Shown: piece after piece, positions 1 through 5,031 of the stretch | How positions within the stretch are numbered: the first letter of the stretch is position 1 | Layout: the number at the start of each line of letters is the position of its first letter | NCBI GenBank assembly: GCA_024278345.1 | Contig: JAJRTK010000524.1 | Span: 1 to 5,079, forward strand | DNA length: 5,079 nucleotides | Direction of reading: 5' to 3' | DNA from: a bacterium | GTDB lineage: Bacteria > CSSED10-310 > JAJRTK01 | The notes under the pieces: model-generated | Databases searched by the model: none | What the model was told of the DNA's origin: nothing | Seen by the model: the letters and a program-made list of their open reading frames with translations, nothing else | Translations under genes and position numbers: made by a program

Positions 1-19
1 AGCGCGCAGCGCACAAAGA

Positions 20-125
20 TGTGGGTCCAGGGAGCTGGCTCCCTGGCGTGGGTCTGGGAGCGGCGCTCCCAGCGGAGGTCCGGAGGCAGAGCCTCCGCCG
101 GGTTCCAGGGCTGGAAGCCCCGGGG
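20..125. repeat. Array of four consecutive hairpins in non-coding DNA
   Basis: Four inverted repeats lie almost end to end. (1) Positions 27-46 have arms CCAGGGAGC and GCTCCCTGG around a 2-nt centre. (2) Positions 54-72 have arms CTGGGAGC and GCTCCCAG with a 3-nt loop. (3) Positions 81-97 have arms CGGAGGC and GCCTCCG with loop AGA. (4) Positions 103-116 have arms TTCCAG and CTGGAA. All arms in hairpins 1 to 3 are perfect. The sequences differ between hairpins, so this is not a simple tandem repeat. GC-rich intergenic hairpin strings of the form 'GGGTCCAGGGAGC...GCTCCCTGG' occur in several GC-rich bacterial genomes without an assigned function; that is from memory. No T-run follows any stem, so a standard intrinsic terminator is unlikely. 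It could be a dispersed repeat, a structured RNA, or the 3' end of a transcript entering from the left. I see no coding region in 1-145. Confidence 0.7.
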
Positions 126-201
126 CGGCGTCTGAAATCTGCACCGTGGCCGGAACCATGACCGAGGCCACTAATCCCAATGACGTTCGGTGTCGAAAAG
201 C

Positions 202-205
202 AGGA
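202..205 (+). promoter_or_regulatory. Shine-Dalgarno deciding the lipoprotein start
   Basis: AGGA lies 9 nt before the ATG at 215, with an A-rich spacer between. It supports this start over the in-frame ATGs at 146 and 158, the second of which falls in a poorly coding-like stretch. Confidence 0.5.
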
Positions 206-214
206 AACAAAAAA

Positions 215-703
215 ATGAGCCGCGACATTTCTCCAAAGCAAGAGACCTTCTCCAGGATTCCGCCGGCTCTCTTCCGAATCTCGCTCCTCGGCCTGGCCTT
301 TCTGCTTCTGGGCGGCTGCCTGGCAAGCAGGCCCCGGCTCCAGGACCACTGGACCACCACGACGAAAATCGCCGAGGTCCCGGGTTTCGAGATTTGTGCC
401 AGCCTCCGCCTTCAATCCCCAAGAAACGATCAGCCCCTTGACTTGGAGATCGATTTCTTCGACTCTCAAGGACGACCCCTTCCCAGCTTGCTCCCCATGC
501 TGGCCGACGAAACAGGGCGCTTGACGATCCGGCGCCAGATCCATCCGCCCCGTGGCCAAGGCATGACCAGAACCGATGCTTGCGCCTTCGTGCCTCTCGC
601 GGCCTTTCCCGCGACGGAAGCCAAACCCGGTTATCGCGTCCGCCTCTTCCATGGCGGCGGTGAGCTGCTGGGGGTCCAAACTGGAACCCTGGCCCTTTTA
701 TAG
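215..703 (+). CDS. Small predicted lipoprotein, function unknown
   Basis: This is a 162-residue protein. The N-terminus is a lipoprotein signal peptide: basic residues (R3, K8, R14, R21), a hydrophobic stretch at about 22-33, and the lipobox L-G-G-C with the lipidation cysteine at C35. The residue after the cysteine is Leu rather than Asp, which under the enterobacterial rule would favour the outer membrane. The mature part (about 128 residues) looks like a small beta-rich domain with short alternating strands such as LDLEIDFFD and YRVRLFHGG. It has two further cysteines (C61, C123) that could form a periplasmic disulfide. I chose the ATG at 215 because AGGA at 202-205 lies 9 nt upstream. The in-frame ATGs at 146 and 158 would put about 23 polar residues before the signal peptide and are less likely. 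I recognise no family or catalytic motif. The gene is on the same strand as the regulator 165 bp downstream, but the gap argues against a tight operon. That it is a real gene is likely; its role is unknown. Confidence 0.72.
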   Translation: MSRDISPKQETFSRIPPALFRISLLGLAFLLLGGCLASRPRLQDHWTTTTKIAEVPGFEICASLRLQSPRNDQPLDLEIDFFDSQGRPLPSLLPMLADETGRLTIRRQIHPPRGQGMTRTDACAFVPLAAFPATEAKPGYRVRLFHGGGELLGVQTGTLALL

Positions 704-742
704 ATTCGATCAGCATTCGACGAACACGAAGAAATTTGATAC

Positions 743-753
743 GTAATTATTAC
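743..753. promoter_or_regulatory. 11-bp palindrome in an AT-rich island, candidate operator
   Basis: GTAAT-T-ATTAC is a perfect inverted repeat with 5-bp arms and a 1-bp centre. It sits in the only clearly AT-rich stretch (about 731-760) between the lipoprotein and the regulator genes, about 115 bp ahead of the regulator start. A promoter is expected here, but I cannot define convincing -35 and -10 boxes: TTGATA at 736 has no well-spaced -10. An autoregulatory site for the downstream regulator is an inference from position and symmetry. It does not match the CAAC-N6-GTTG site described for cyanobacterial SufR. Confidence 0.35.
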
Positions 754-777
754 TTTAATCTCCTTTTCCCAACCAGC

Positions 778-841
778 GGTTTCGAGCATCGCCTTTTCCT
801 GCGCATCGCCCCCCCTCGCAGAGCCTGGCGAGTTCGAAACC
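778..841 (+). promoter_or_regulatory. Potential structured 5' leader of the regulator gene
   Basis: GGTTTCGA (778-785) is the exact reverse complement of TCGAAACC (834-841). The stem can be extended in RNA by a G-U and a C-G pair (786-787 with 832-833). Nested inside is a second perfect stem, CTCGC (815-819) with GCGAG (828-832), which competes for G832. A direct repeat GCATCGCC occurs at 786-793 and 803-810, 17 bp apart. The structure ends 16 nt before the Shine-Dalgarno sequence of the regulator. I do not recognise a known riboswitch class, and chance pairing in a 160-nt gap cannot be excluded. Confidence 0.3.
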
Positions 842-857
842 AGACTCCCACACCACG

Positions 858-862
858 TAGGA
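858..862 (+). promoter_or_regulatory. Shine-Dalgarno of the regulator gene
   Basis: TAGGA lies 5 nt before the ATG at 868. It favours that start over an in-frame TTG at 736. The extra 44 residues from the TTG would be translated leader DNA with no resemblance to the family. Confidence 0.55.
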
Positions 863-867
863 CCACC

Positions 868-1596
868 ATGTCGAGTATCTTGGCCCACAAGAATGAATCG
901 AGTGCTTCGACCACCGAGCAGCAGGTCAACCTCATTGGCCGCAAAAAACTTTCTGGCTCCCCGGAGAATGAGCGGACGCGGGAGAAGATCATCTACCTGC
1001 TGAAGACCATTGGTCCTTGCACTGCCGCGGAGTTGAGCGAAAAATTGTCCATGACGGCAATGGGAGTGCGGCGGCATCTCTCTCAGCTCGAGTCGGAAAG
1101 ATTGGTTGCCCACCGCATACAGCAACAGAAGAGAGGCCGGCCCACCCACCGCTACTACTTGACCGAAACTGGTGACGAGCTATTTCCCAGGCATTATGAT
1201 CGATTGGCCAGAACGCTGATGGAAATCATCGTTGAGCTCGATGGTGAAGAGAAGCTTCGGCAGGTGATCGATCTGTACCGCGCCCGGCAGCGCAAGGTTT
1301 ATCAGCGGCAACTGGCGGACTTACCGGTTCGCGAACGGGTGCGGCAGCTTGCGATCCTTCGAGATCAAGACGGGTACATGGGGAGGAGCGAAGAGCTCGA
1401 AGATGGTTCTTTCCTGCTGGTAGAGGACAACTGCACTCTGTGTGAAGTGGCGGCGGGTTGCCTGCACCTTTGCGACAGCGAGCTGTCGCTCTTTCAGGCT
1501 CTGCTTCCCGAAGCCAAGGTGGAGAAGCTCGAGAATATCGCCAGCGGTGATCGGTGTTGCGTCTTTCACATCGAGCCGCCGGCAGAGGAATCCTGA
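868..1596 (+). CDS. Winged-helix transcriptional regulator with C-terminal cysteine cluster (SufR/COG2345-like)
   Basis: This 242-residue protein is of normal length for the family. After a polar tail, residues 36-82 form a helix-turn-helix (TREKIIYLLKTIGP, then TAAELSEKLSMTAMGVRRHL). It is followed by a wing with the typical KRGRPTHRYYLTETGDELFP signature at 88-107. A helical middle part (110-165) probably serves dimerisation. The C-terminal sensor region holds C189, C192, C198, C202, C230 and C231. C189-X12-C202 and the later C231 match the spacing of [4Fe-4S]-ligating cysteines that I recall for cyanobacterial SufR, whose third cysteine position is Ala216 here. C192 and C198 are extra. Known relatives repress iron-sulfur assembly genes when their cluster is intact. 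That this protein binds a cluster is inferred. No suf, isc or iron-uptake gene is within the window, so its target is unknown. It is monocistronic here and converges with the helicase gene. The family call is strong, the name sufR is not. Confidence 0.88.
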   Translation: MSSILAHKNESSASTTEQQVNLIGRKKLSGSPENERTREKIIYLLKTIGPCTAAELSEKLSMTAMGVRRHLSQLESERLVAHRIQQQKRGRPTHRYYLTETGDELFPRHYDRLARTLMEIIVELDGEEKLRQVIDLYRARQRKVYQRQLADLPVRERVRQLAILRDQDGYMGRSEELEDGSFLLVEDNCTLCEVAAGCLHLCDSELSLFQALLPEAKVEKLENIASGDRCCVFHIEPPAEES

Positions 1597-1655
1597 GCGA
1601 AACCTACGAACTCCCGACTCAGGGTCCGAAGAAAGGGCGAGTGGCGGCGGACGGA

Positions 1656-1704
1656 TTGCCGGCGCCGCGAGCGGAAGGCAACCCAAAGAAAAGAATACCT
1701 TTTT
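1656..1704 (+). terminator. Weak candidate terminator between convergent genes
   Basis: Between the stop codons of the regulator (1596) and helicase (1747), TTGCC (1656-1660) can pair with GGCAA (1677-1681), and CCGC (1665-1668) with GCGG (1671-1674). A TTTTT run follows at 1700-1704, but 18 nt after the stem, too far for a textbook intrinsic terminator. No T-run serves the opposite strand. Beyond this I see nothing in 1597-1746. Confidence 0.22.
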
Positions 1705-1746
1705 ACAGGATTGTTCTCCGCCGACATCCCCTTGCGGTCTTCTGGG

Positions 1747-3675
1747 TCACAGATACCAGTTCTTCTGGACGACTTCCCAGCGCTCGAGGATGTCGTCTCC
1801 CACCTCCCTGATGAAGCGGCTCAAACGGTGCTGCGTCGCTCCCTGGCGGGAACTGTAGGAGGTGAGTGGATAGCAGAGATAAAGCTCGTCCTTAGCGCGG
1901 GTGACGGTCACGTAGAAGAGGCGGCGCTCTTCCTCTTCCTCCTCCAAGCCGCCAAGGCTTCGGGCGGAAGGGAACCGGCCCTCCACGAGCCAGAGGGTAA
2001 AGACGACGGACCATTCCAGTCCCTTGGCCTGATGAACGGTGGTGAGGGTCAGCCAGCCGTCGCCCGTGTGGTCTTCCGGCGAGTCCTCCACCATGCCCGA
2101 TAGAAGGGCCAGGTCGGAAAGGAACTCTTCAAGGTAGTGGAAGCGCAGGGCATAATCCGCGAGCTGCTCCAGATCTTCGGCCCGAGATTTGGCATTCTTG
2201 TGTCGGTAGAGCATGAGTTCGCCAAAATCGGAATGGAGGATGGTCTGGATGAGCTTGGACGGCTCGCTGATCTCCCGGATTTCGCCCATGAGGAGGCAAA
2301 GTTTTTGGTAGGCGGGGCGGCCTCGGGCGGAGACAGAGGTCTTGACCTTCTCCAGGGCATCGATCTGGAACCCGTGGCCACGCAGTCGGTCCACGACCTT
2401 CCCGGTCGTGACCTTACCGACTCCTGGAAGGACCTTGAGGATGCGGCCCCAGGATATTTCGTCCCTGGTATTGAAGAGGATGCGTAGGACGGCGACAACG
2501 TCCTTGACATGGGCCTGTTCGAAGAATCGTACGCCAGAGCGGACGACGTAGGGGATGCCTTCCCGAGTGAGCTGGACCTGGAGCTCCAGGGAGTGGTAGT
2601 GGGAGCGATAAAGGATGGCGATCTCCCGTAGGGCCGTTCCCTGGGCCATGAGATCGGAAATGCGGCTGACGATGAAATGTGCCTGCTCGTTGGGTGTAGA
2701 AGCGGGGACCAGGGCGGGGAGAGGGCCTGAGGGGCGAATGGCCTTGAGGACCTTGGGGTATTGGCGGACGTTTTGCTCGATGGTCTGGTTGGCGACGGCA
2801 AGGATTTCGGGCGTGCTGCGGTAGTTGTACTGGAGGCGATAGATCTTGGCATCGGGGTAGCGGTTGGGGAAGTCGAGGATGTTCTGGAAATGGGCGCCTC
2901 GGAAAGAGTAGATCGACTGAAAATCGTCCCCAACGACCATCAGGTTCTTGTGCTGCTGGGCCAGGAGGTCCACCAGATCCCCCTGCACTTTGCTGGTATC
3001 CTGGTACTCGTCCACCAGGACGTGTTGGAACCGCTGGGCATAGAGCGATCCGACGTCGGGATGTTGAGTGAAAAGGCGCCGCGTTTGCCAAAGCAGGTCG
3101 TCAAAATCCATGGCGCCCAGCGCCTGTTTTCGCCGGGCATAGCTGGCGGCAAGATCCTCCATCATGAAAGCGTAGTCGAGTGCGGCTGGCGCGAATTCCG
3201 TCAAAAGCTCCGGAATGGGGCGATCCGTATTGACCGCCAGGGAGAGGATGCGGTGGATTCCGGCCGGTTTGAGGCCGTGGAGACCAAGGCCTCCAGCCTC
3301 TTCAAGGCAGAGTTTCAGAACATCCCGAGCATCCTCTTGATCCAAGAGGATGAACTTCTTGGGAAAACCCATGAGCTCGGCATGTTTGCGGAGAATCCGG
3401 TGGCAGACGCGATGAAACGTTCCACCGACGATCTGCCCCGGCGCAATTCCTCCAAGACCTTCCACGCGATCCAGCATCTCGTGGGCCGCCTTGTTGGTGA
3501 AGGTCAGAAGGAGGATCCGATCTGGATCGACACCGCTGGCGATGAGGTGGCAAACCCGGTAGGTGACAACCCTGGTCTTGCCGCTTCCAGCGGCAGCGAT
3601 GACCAAGGCGGCCCCGGGCTCCGCCCGAACTGCCAGGAGCTGTTCGGAGTTGAGCTTTCCGTACAGCTTGTCCAT
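1747..3675 (-). CDS. UvrD/Rep-family superfamily 1A ATP-dependent DNA helicase
   Basis: This is a 642-residue 3'-5' helicase of the UvrD/PcrA/Rep group, which unwinds DNA during repair, fork restart or removal of bound proteins. All motifs are present in order: Q-motif LNSEQ (8-12), Walker A AAAGSGKT (27-34), Ia TFTNKAAHEM (58-67), Ib GGTFHRVCHRILR (84-96), II VDEYQDT (221-227), III GDDFQSIYSFRGA (249-261), IV YNYRSTPEI (283-291), V TVHQAKGLEW (546-555), VI RRLFYVTVTRAKDELYL (584-600). Catalytic K33, D222-E223, Q253 and the arginines of motifs IV and VI are intact. It ends about 40 residues after motif VI, so it lacks the long C-terminal tail of UvrD/PcrA that contacts RNA polymerase. A Glu run (578-583) lies just before motif VI. 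The ATG at 3675 has no Shine-Dalgarno. The frame stays open upstream to TGA at 3769-3771, and a start at ATC 3747 (666 residues) looks better. The gene is divergent from the methyltransferase. Function as an active helicase is very likely; the exact role is unknown. Confidence 0.95.
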   Translation of the reverse strand: MDKLYGKLNSEQLLAVRAEPGAALVIAAAGSGKTRVVTYRVCHLIASGVDPDRILLLTFTNKAAHEMLDRVEGLGGIAPGQIVGGTFHRVCHRILRKHAELMGFPKKFILLDQEDARDVLKLCLEEAGGLGLHGLKPAGIHRILSLAVNTDRPIPELLTEFAPAALDYAFMMEDLAASYARRKQALGAMDFDDLLWQTRRLFTQHPDVGSLYAQRFQHVLVDEYQDTSKVQGDLVDLLAQQHKNLMVVGDDFQSIYSFRGAHFQNILDFPNRYPDAKIYRLQYNYRSTPEILAVANQTIEQNVRQYPKVLKAIRPSGPLPALVPASTPNEQAHFIVSRISDLMAQGTALREIAILYRSHYHSLELQVQLTREGIPYVVRSGVRFFEQAHVKDVVAVLRILFNTRDEISWGRILKVLPGVGKVTTGKVVDRLRGHGFQIDALEKVKTSVSARGRPAYQKLCLLMGEIREISEPSKLIQTILHSDFGELMLYRHKNAKSRAEDLEQLADYALRFHYLEEFLSDLALLSGMVEDSPEDHTGDGWLTLTTVHQAKGLEWSVVFTLWLVEGRFPSARSLGGLEEEEEERRLFYVTVTRAKDELYLCYPLTSYSSRQGATQHRLSRFIREVGDDILERWEVVQKNWYL

Positions 3676-3744
3676 GTCAAGGGAAGCGCGGCGTTTGCCA
3701 AGTTCGTAGCGGCGGACCTTCTTTTGCTGGGAACTGGAAGGGGC

Positions 3745-3762
3745 GATAGCGGGTTCTCCCTC
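3745..3762 (-). promoter_or_regulatory. Strong Shine-Dalgarno before an in-frame ATC: probable true helicase start
   Basis: On the minus strand, GAGGGAG (plus-strand 3756-3762) is followed by an 8-nt spacer and then the codon ATC (3747-3745), in frame with the helicase. The 24 residues between this codon and the Met at 3675 include VRRYELGKRRASLD. This resembles the N-terminus of related UvrD-like helicases, which from memory begin roughly Y-x-L...L-x-I-D-x-x-x-x-L-N-x-x-Q. No ATG, GTG or TTG exists in this frame between the stop at 3769-3771 and 3675. AUC is a rare but known initiation codon. A sequencing error from ATG is the alternative. Confidence 0.5.
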
Positions 3763-3788
3763 GGAACGTCACCGGCAACGATGAACAA

Positions 3789-3839
3789 TTGAGAAGAAGC
3801 TTCATTTGAGAAGAAGCTTCATTTGAGAAGAAGCTTCAT
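3789..3839. repeat. Three perfect 17-bp tandem repeats in the divergent intergenic region
   Basis: The unit TTGAGAAGAAGCTTCAT occurs three times without gap or mismatch, at 3789-3805, 3806-3822 and 3823-3839. Each unit contains the self-complementary octamer GAAGCTTC. Seventeen is not a multiple of three, so the array is not a coding repeat. Read on the minus strand, each unit carries ATG AAG CTT CTT CTC; the two distal copies stop immediately (M-K-L-L-L-K-stop). The array lies between the helicase and methyltransferase genes, where both promoters are expected. It could be a multi-site operator, or a variable-number repeat that changes promoter spacing. Confidence 0.95.
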
Positions 3840-3840
3840 T

Positions 3841-3868
3841 GTGCCAAAAGTGAAGCCGTGGTGCCAAA
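3841..3868. promoter_or_regulatory. Pair of GTGCCAAA direct repeats, 20 bp apart
   Basis: GTGCCAAA occurs at 3841-3848 and 3861-3868. The 20-bp period is close to two helical turns, which would place both boxes on one DNA face. They start 1 bp after the tandem repeat array and end 32 bp before the methyltransferase start, a usual place for repressor or activator sites. I see no good -10 box nearby, and no known regulator is named by this motif. Confidence 0.35.
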
Positions 3869-3886
3869 CTGGGTCGGCAAAGACGC

Positions 3887-3892
3887 GGAAGG
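3887..3892 (+). promoter_or_regulatory. Shine-Dalgarno of the methyltransferase gene
   Basis: GGAAGG lies 8 nt before the ATG at 3901. It selects this start over an upstream in-frame TTG at 3823, which falls inside the tandem repeats, and over the ATG at 3931. Confidence 0.6.
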
Positions 3893-3900
3893 CGGGAAGC

Positions 3901-4728
3901 ATGGTCAACACGAATCCGCAGCGGGAACAGATGTCTTCTGAAGCGATGGTGGAGACACTCTCGGCGCAAGCCGAGGCGATCTGGCCCCAGGAAAAAGCTC
4001 TTTTCTCGGGCTACGAGCTTCCCAGGAAAGCGCGAATCATCGATGTTGGGTGTGGAACAGGCGAAATCACTGAACGCCTGGCACGGTTCTTTCCCAAGGC
4101 GGAGCTTCTGGGAATCGACATCCACGCCCCTCACCTCGAAAGAGCCAGGCGGCGCTCCCTGCGATTCGGAGAGCGAATCCGATTCCAACAAGGCGATGCC
4201 TTCGAGCTTCCCGTCAAGAACAAGAGCCAAGATCTCGTGGTCTGCCGCCATCTCCTCCAGGCCGTGCCAAGGCCAGAAAGTGTCCTGGACGAACTCTGCC
4301 GCATCGCAAAACCTGGCGGACGCCTCCATCTGCTGGTGGAAGATTACGGCATGATCCACTTTCATCCCACCAGCGTCAATCTCCAACACTTTTGGAGGAA
4401 TGGACCCATTCTTTTGGGGGAACGAATGTCCACGGATATGCGGGGGGGCCGCAAGGTCTTCGGCTGGCTCCGCGAAAGAGGCTTGGAGCAGATCGCTCTC
4501 CAGTACATCATCATCGATACCTTGAGAGTTCCCAGAAATGTCATGGCCAGGATCTGGCAAAGCTGGCGAAACTGCTACTCGGAGCTCCTGGCGGAAAAAA
4601 CGGATCTGGGGCGTCAAGAGATCGAGAAAGCCTGGGAAGAGATGCACCACTGTACGCTCTCGCCGGCTGGATATGCCGTCTGGTTCGTGCCCGTGGCCAC
4701 CGCGGTAATGCCCGAAGACGGCAAATAA
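3901..4728 (+). CDS. Class I SAM-dependent methyltransferase (UbiE/Methyltransf_11 type)
   Basis: This 275-residue soluble protein has a Rossmann-like methyltransferase core. Motif I, IIDVGCGTG (46-54), is the glycine-rich SAM loop. The acidic residue after strand 2 is D73 in LLGIDIH, which would bind the ribose hydroxyls. GDAFELP (98-104) holds the acidic residue near the adenine. LVVCRHLLQAVPRP (112-125) is the motif II/IV region, and AKPGGRLHLLVED (136-148) is motif III. The C-terminal half (about 150-275) is helical, with aromatic residues around IWQSWRNCYSELL and the ending SPAGYAVWFVPVA, likely the substrate lid. That ending recalls a widespread uncharacterised branch of class I methyltransferases, so neither substrate nor pathway can be named. 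The gene is divergent from the helicase and separated from it by the repeat-bearing control region. It stands alone, followed by two hairpins. The fold call is firm; small-molecule rather than DNA or protein substrate is only a guess. Confidence 0.9.
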   Translation: MVNTNPQREQMSSEAMVETLSAQAEAIWPQEKALFSGYELPRKARIIDVGCGTGEITERLARFFPKAELLGIDIHAPHLERARRRSLRFGERIRFQQGDAFELPVKNKSQDLVVCRHLLQAVPRPESVLDELCRIAKPGGRLHLLVEDYGMIHFHPTSVNLQHFWRNGPILLGERMSTDMRGGRKVFGWLRERGLEQIALQYIIIDTLRVPRNVMARIWQSWRNCYSELLAEKTDLGRQEIEKAWEEMHHCTLSPAGYAVWFVPVATAVMPEDGK

Positions 4729-4733
4729 GGAAG

Positions 4734-4767
4734 GGAGCGGGTAGCTCCACCAATTGCCAGATGGCAA
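4734..4767 (+). terminator. Two short hairpins just after the methyltransferase stop
   Basis: GGAGC (4734-4738) pairs with GCTCC (4744-4748) across a 5-nt loop. TTGCCA (4754-4759) pairs with TGGCAA (4762-4767) across a 2-nt centre. The first begins 5 nt after the stop codon. Neither has a T-run, so intrinsic termination is unproven; they may protect the 3' end or act with Rho. Between 4768 and 4826 I see nothing else. Confidence 0.3.
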
Positions 4768-4826
4768 CGCCGGCTGGTACACGCAGGAATCTACTCAGAT
4801 CGTGCATCATCCAGACTCCGTAAAAG

Positions 4827-4902
4827 AGGCACCTATCAAAATGCCGTGTTTTTGTTTTACAATGTTCTTCGCCGCCCTGGTGGCACCGGCATCTTGCCGG
4901 TG
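4827..4902. repeat. Dispersed repeat unit, copy 1, ending in a REP-like palindrome
   Basis: This 76-bp unit starts AGGCACCTATCAAA, passes through an AT-rich middle (GTGTTTTTGTTTTACAATG) and ends in the palindrome CACCGGCA-TCT-TGCCGGTG (4884-4902; perfect 8-bp arms). By my count it matches copy 2 at 68 of 76 positions. The palindrome, translated GTGILPV, resembles the REP-like sequences scattered through verrucomicrobial, planctomycete and some cyanobacterial genomes, which are thought to be moved by REP-associated transposases; this link is from memory. No transposase is present here. A reading frame across both copies exists but reflects the repeat, not a gene. Confidence 0.85.
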
Positions 4903-4955
4903 GCGTGCCGGACGGGATTCACGCACTTTGAACGGTGGGTTCCTGTAGGGCGTGA

Positions 4956-5031
4956 AGGGACCTATCAAATTGTCGTGTTTTTGCTTTACAATGTTCTTCG
5001 CCGAAACGGTGGCACCGGCATCTTGCCGGTG
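4956..5031. repeat. Dispersed repeat unit, copy 2, ending in a REP-like palindrome
   Basis: This is the direct repeat of copy 1 at an offset of exactly 129 bp, with the palindrome at 5013-5031 unchanged. The differences are four scattered substitutions plus a 4-bp block (CCCT in copy 1, AAAC here) just before the palindrome. TACAAT at 4987-4992 (and 4858-4863 in copy 1) resembles a -10 box but has no matching -35. The 53-bp spacer between copies (4903-4955) is not repeated. From 5032 to the window end I see only a short GC-rich stem (CTCCG 5039-5043 with CGGAG 5051-5055) and no gene. Confidence 0.85.

Noticed and set aside
20-125. Intrinsic terminator of a gene entering from the left
   Set aside because: None of the four stems is followed by a T-run on the plus strand.
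171-716. Minus-strand frame over the lipoprotein gene
   Set aside because: The translation is low-complexity and Arg/Gly/Ser-rich, typical of a GC-rich antisense frame. The plus strand has a lipobox signal peptide and a Shine-Dalgarno.
736-867. TTG start extending the regulator by 44 residues
   Set aside because: The extension is not family-like and covers the presumed promoter and leader. The ATG at 868 has a well-placed Shine-Dalgarno.
2761-3792. Long plus-strand reading frame (343 codons) opposite the helicase
   Set aside because: It lies antisense to a helicase with every SF1A motif intact. Its translation shows no recognisable domain and it has no ribosome binding site.
3789-3839. CRISPR-like array
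   Set aside because: The three 17-bp units are contiguous with no spacers, are too short, and have no cas gene nearby.
3802-4782. Long minus-strand reading frame (326 codons) opposite the methyltransferase
   Set aside because: It is antisense to a clear SAM-binding fold. It ends inside the 17-bp tandem repeats and has no domain signature.
4881-4898. Sigma-54 promoter suggested by TGGCAC...TTGC
   Set aside because: The GG and GC elements are separated by 12 bp instead of the required 10, and the match is fully explained by the palindrome.
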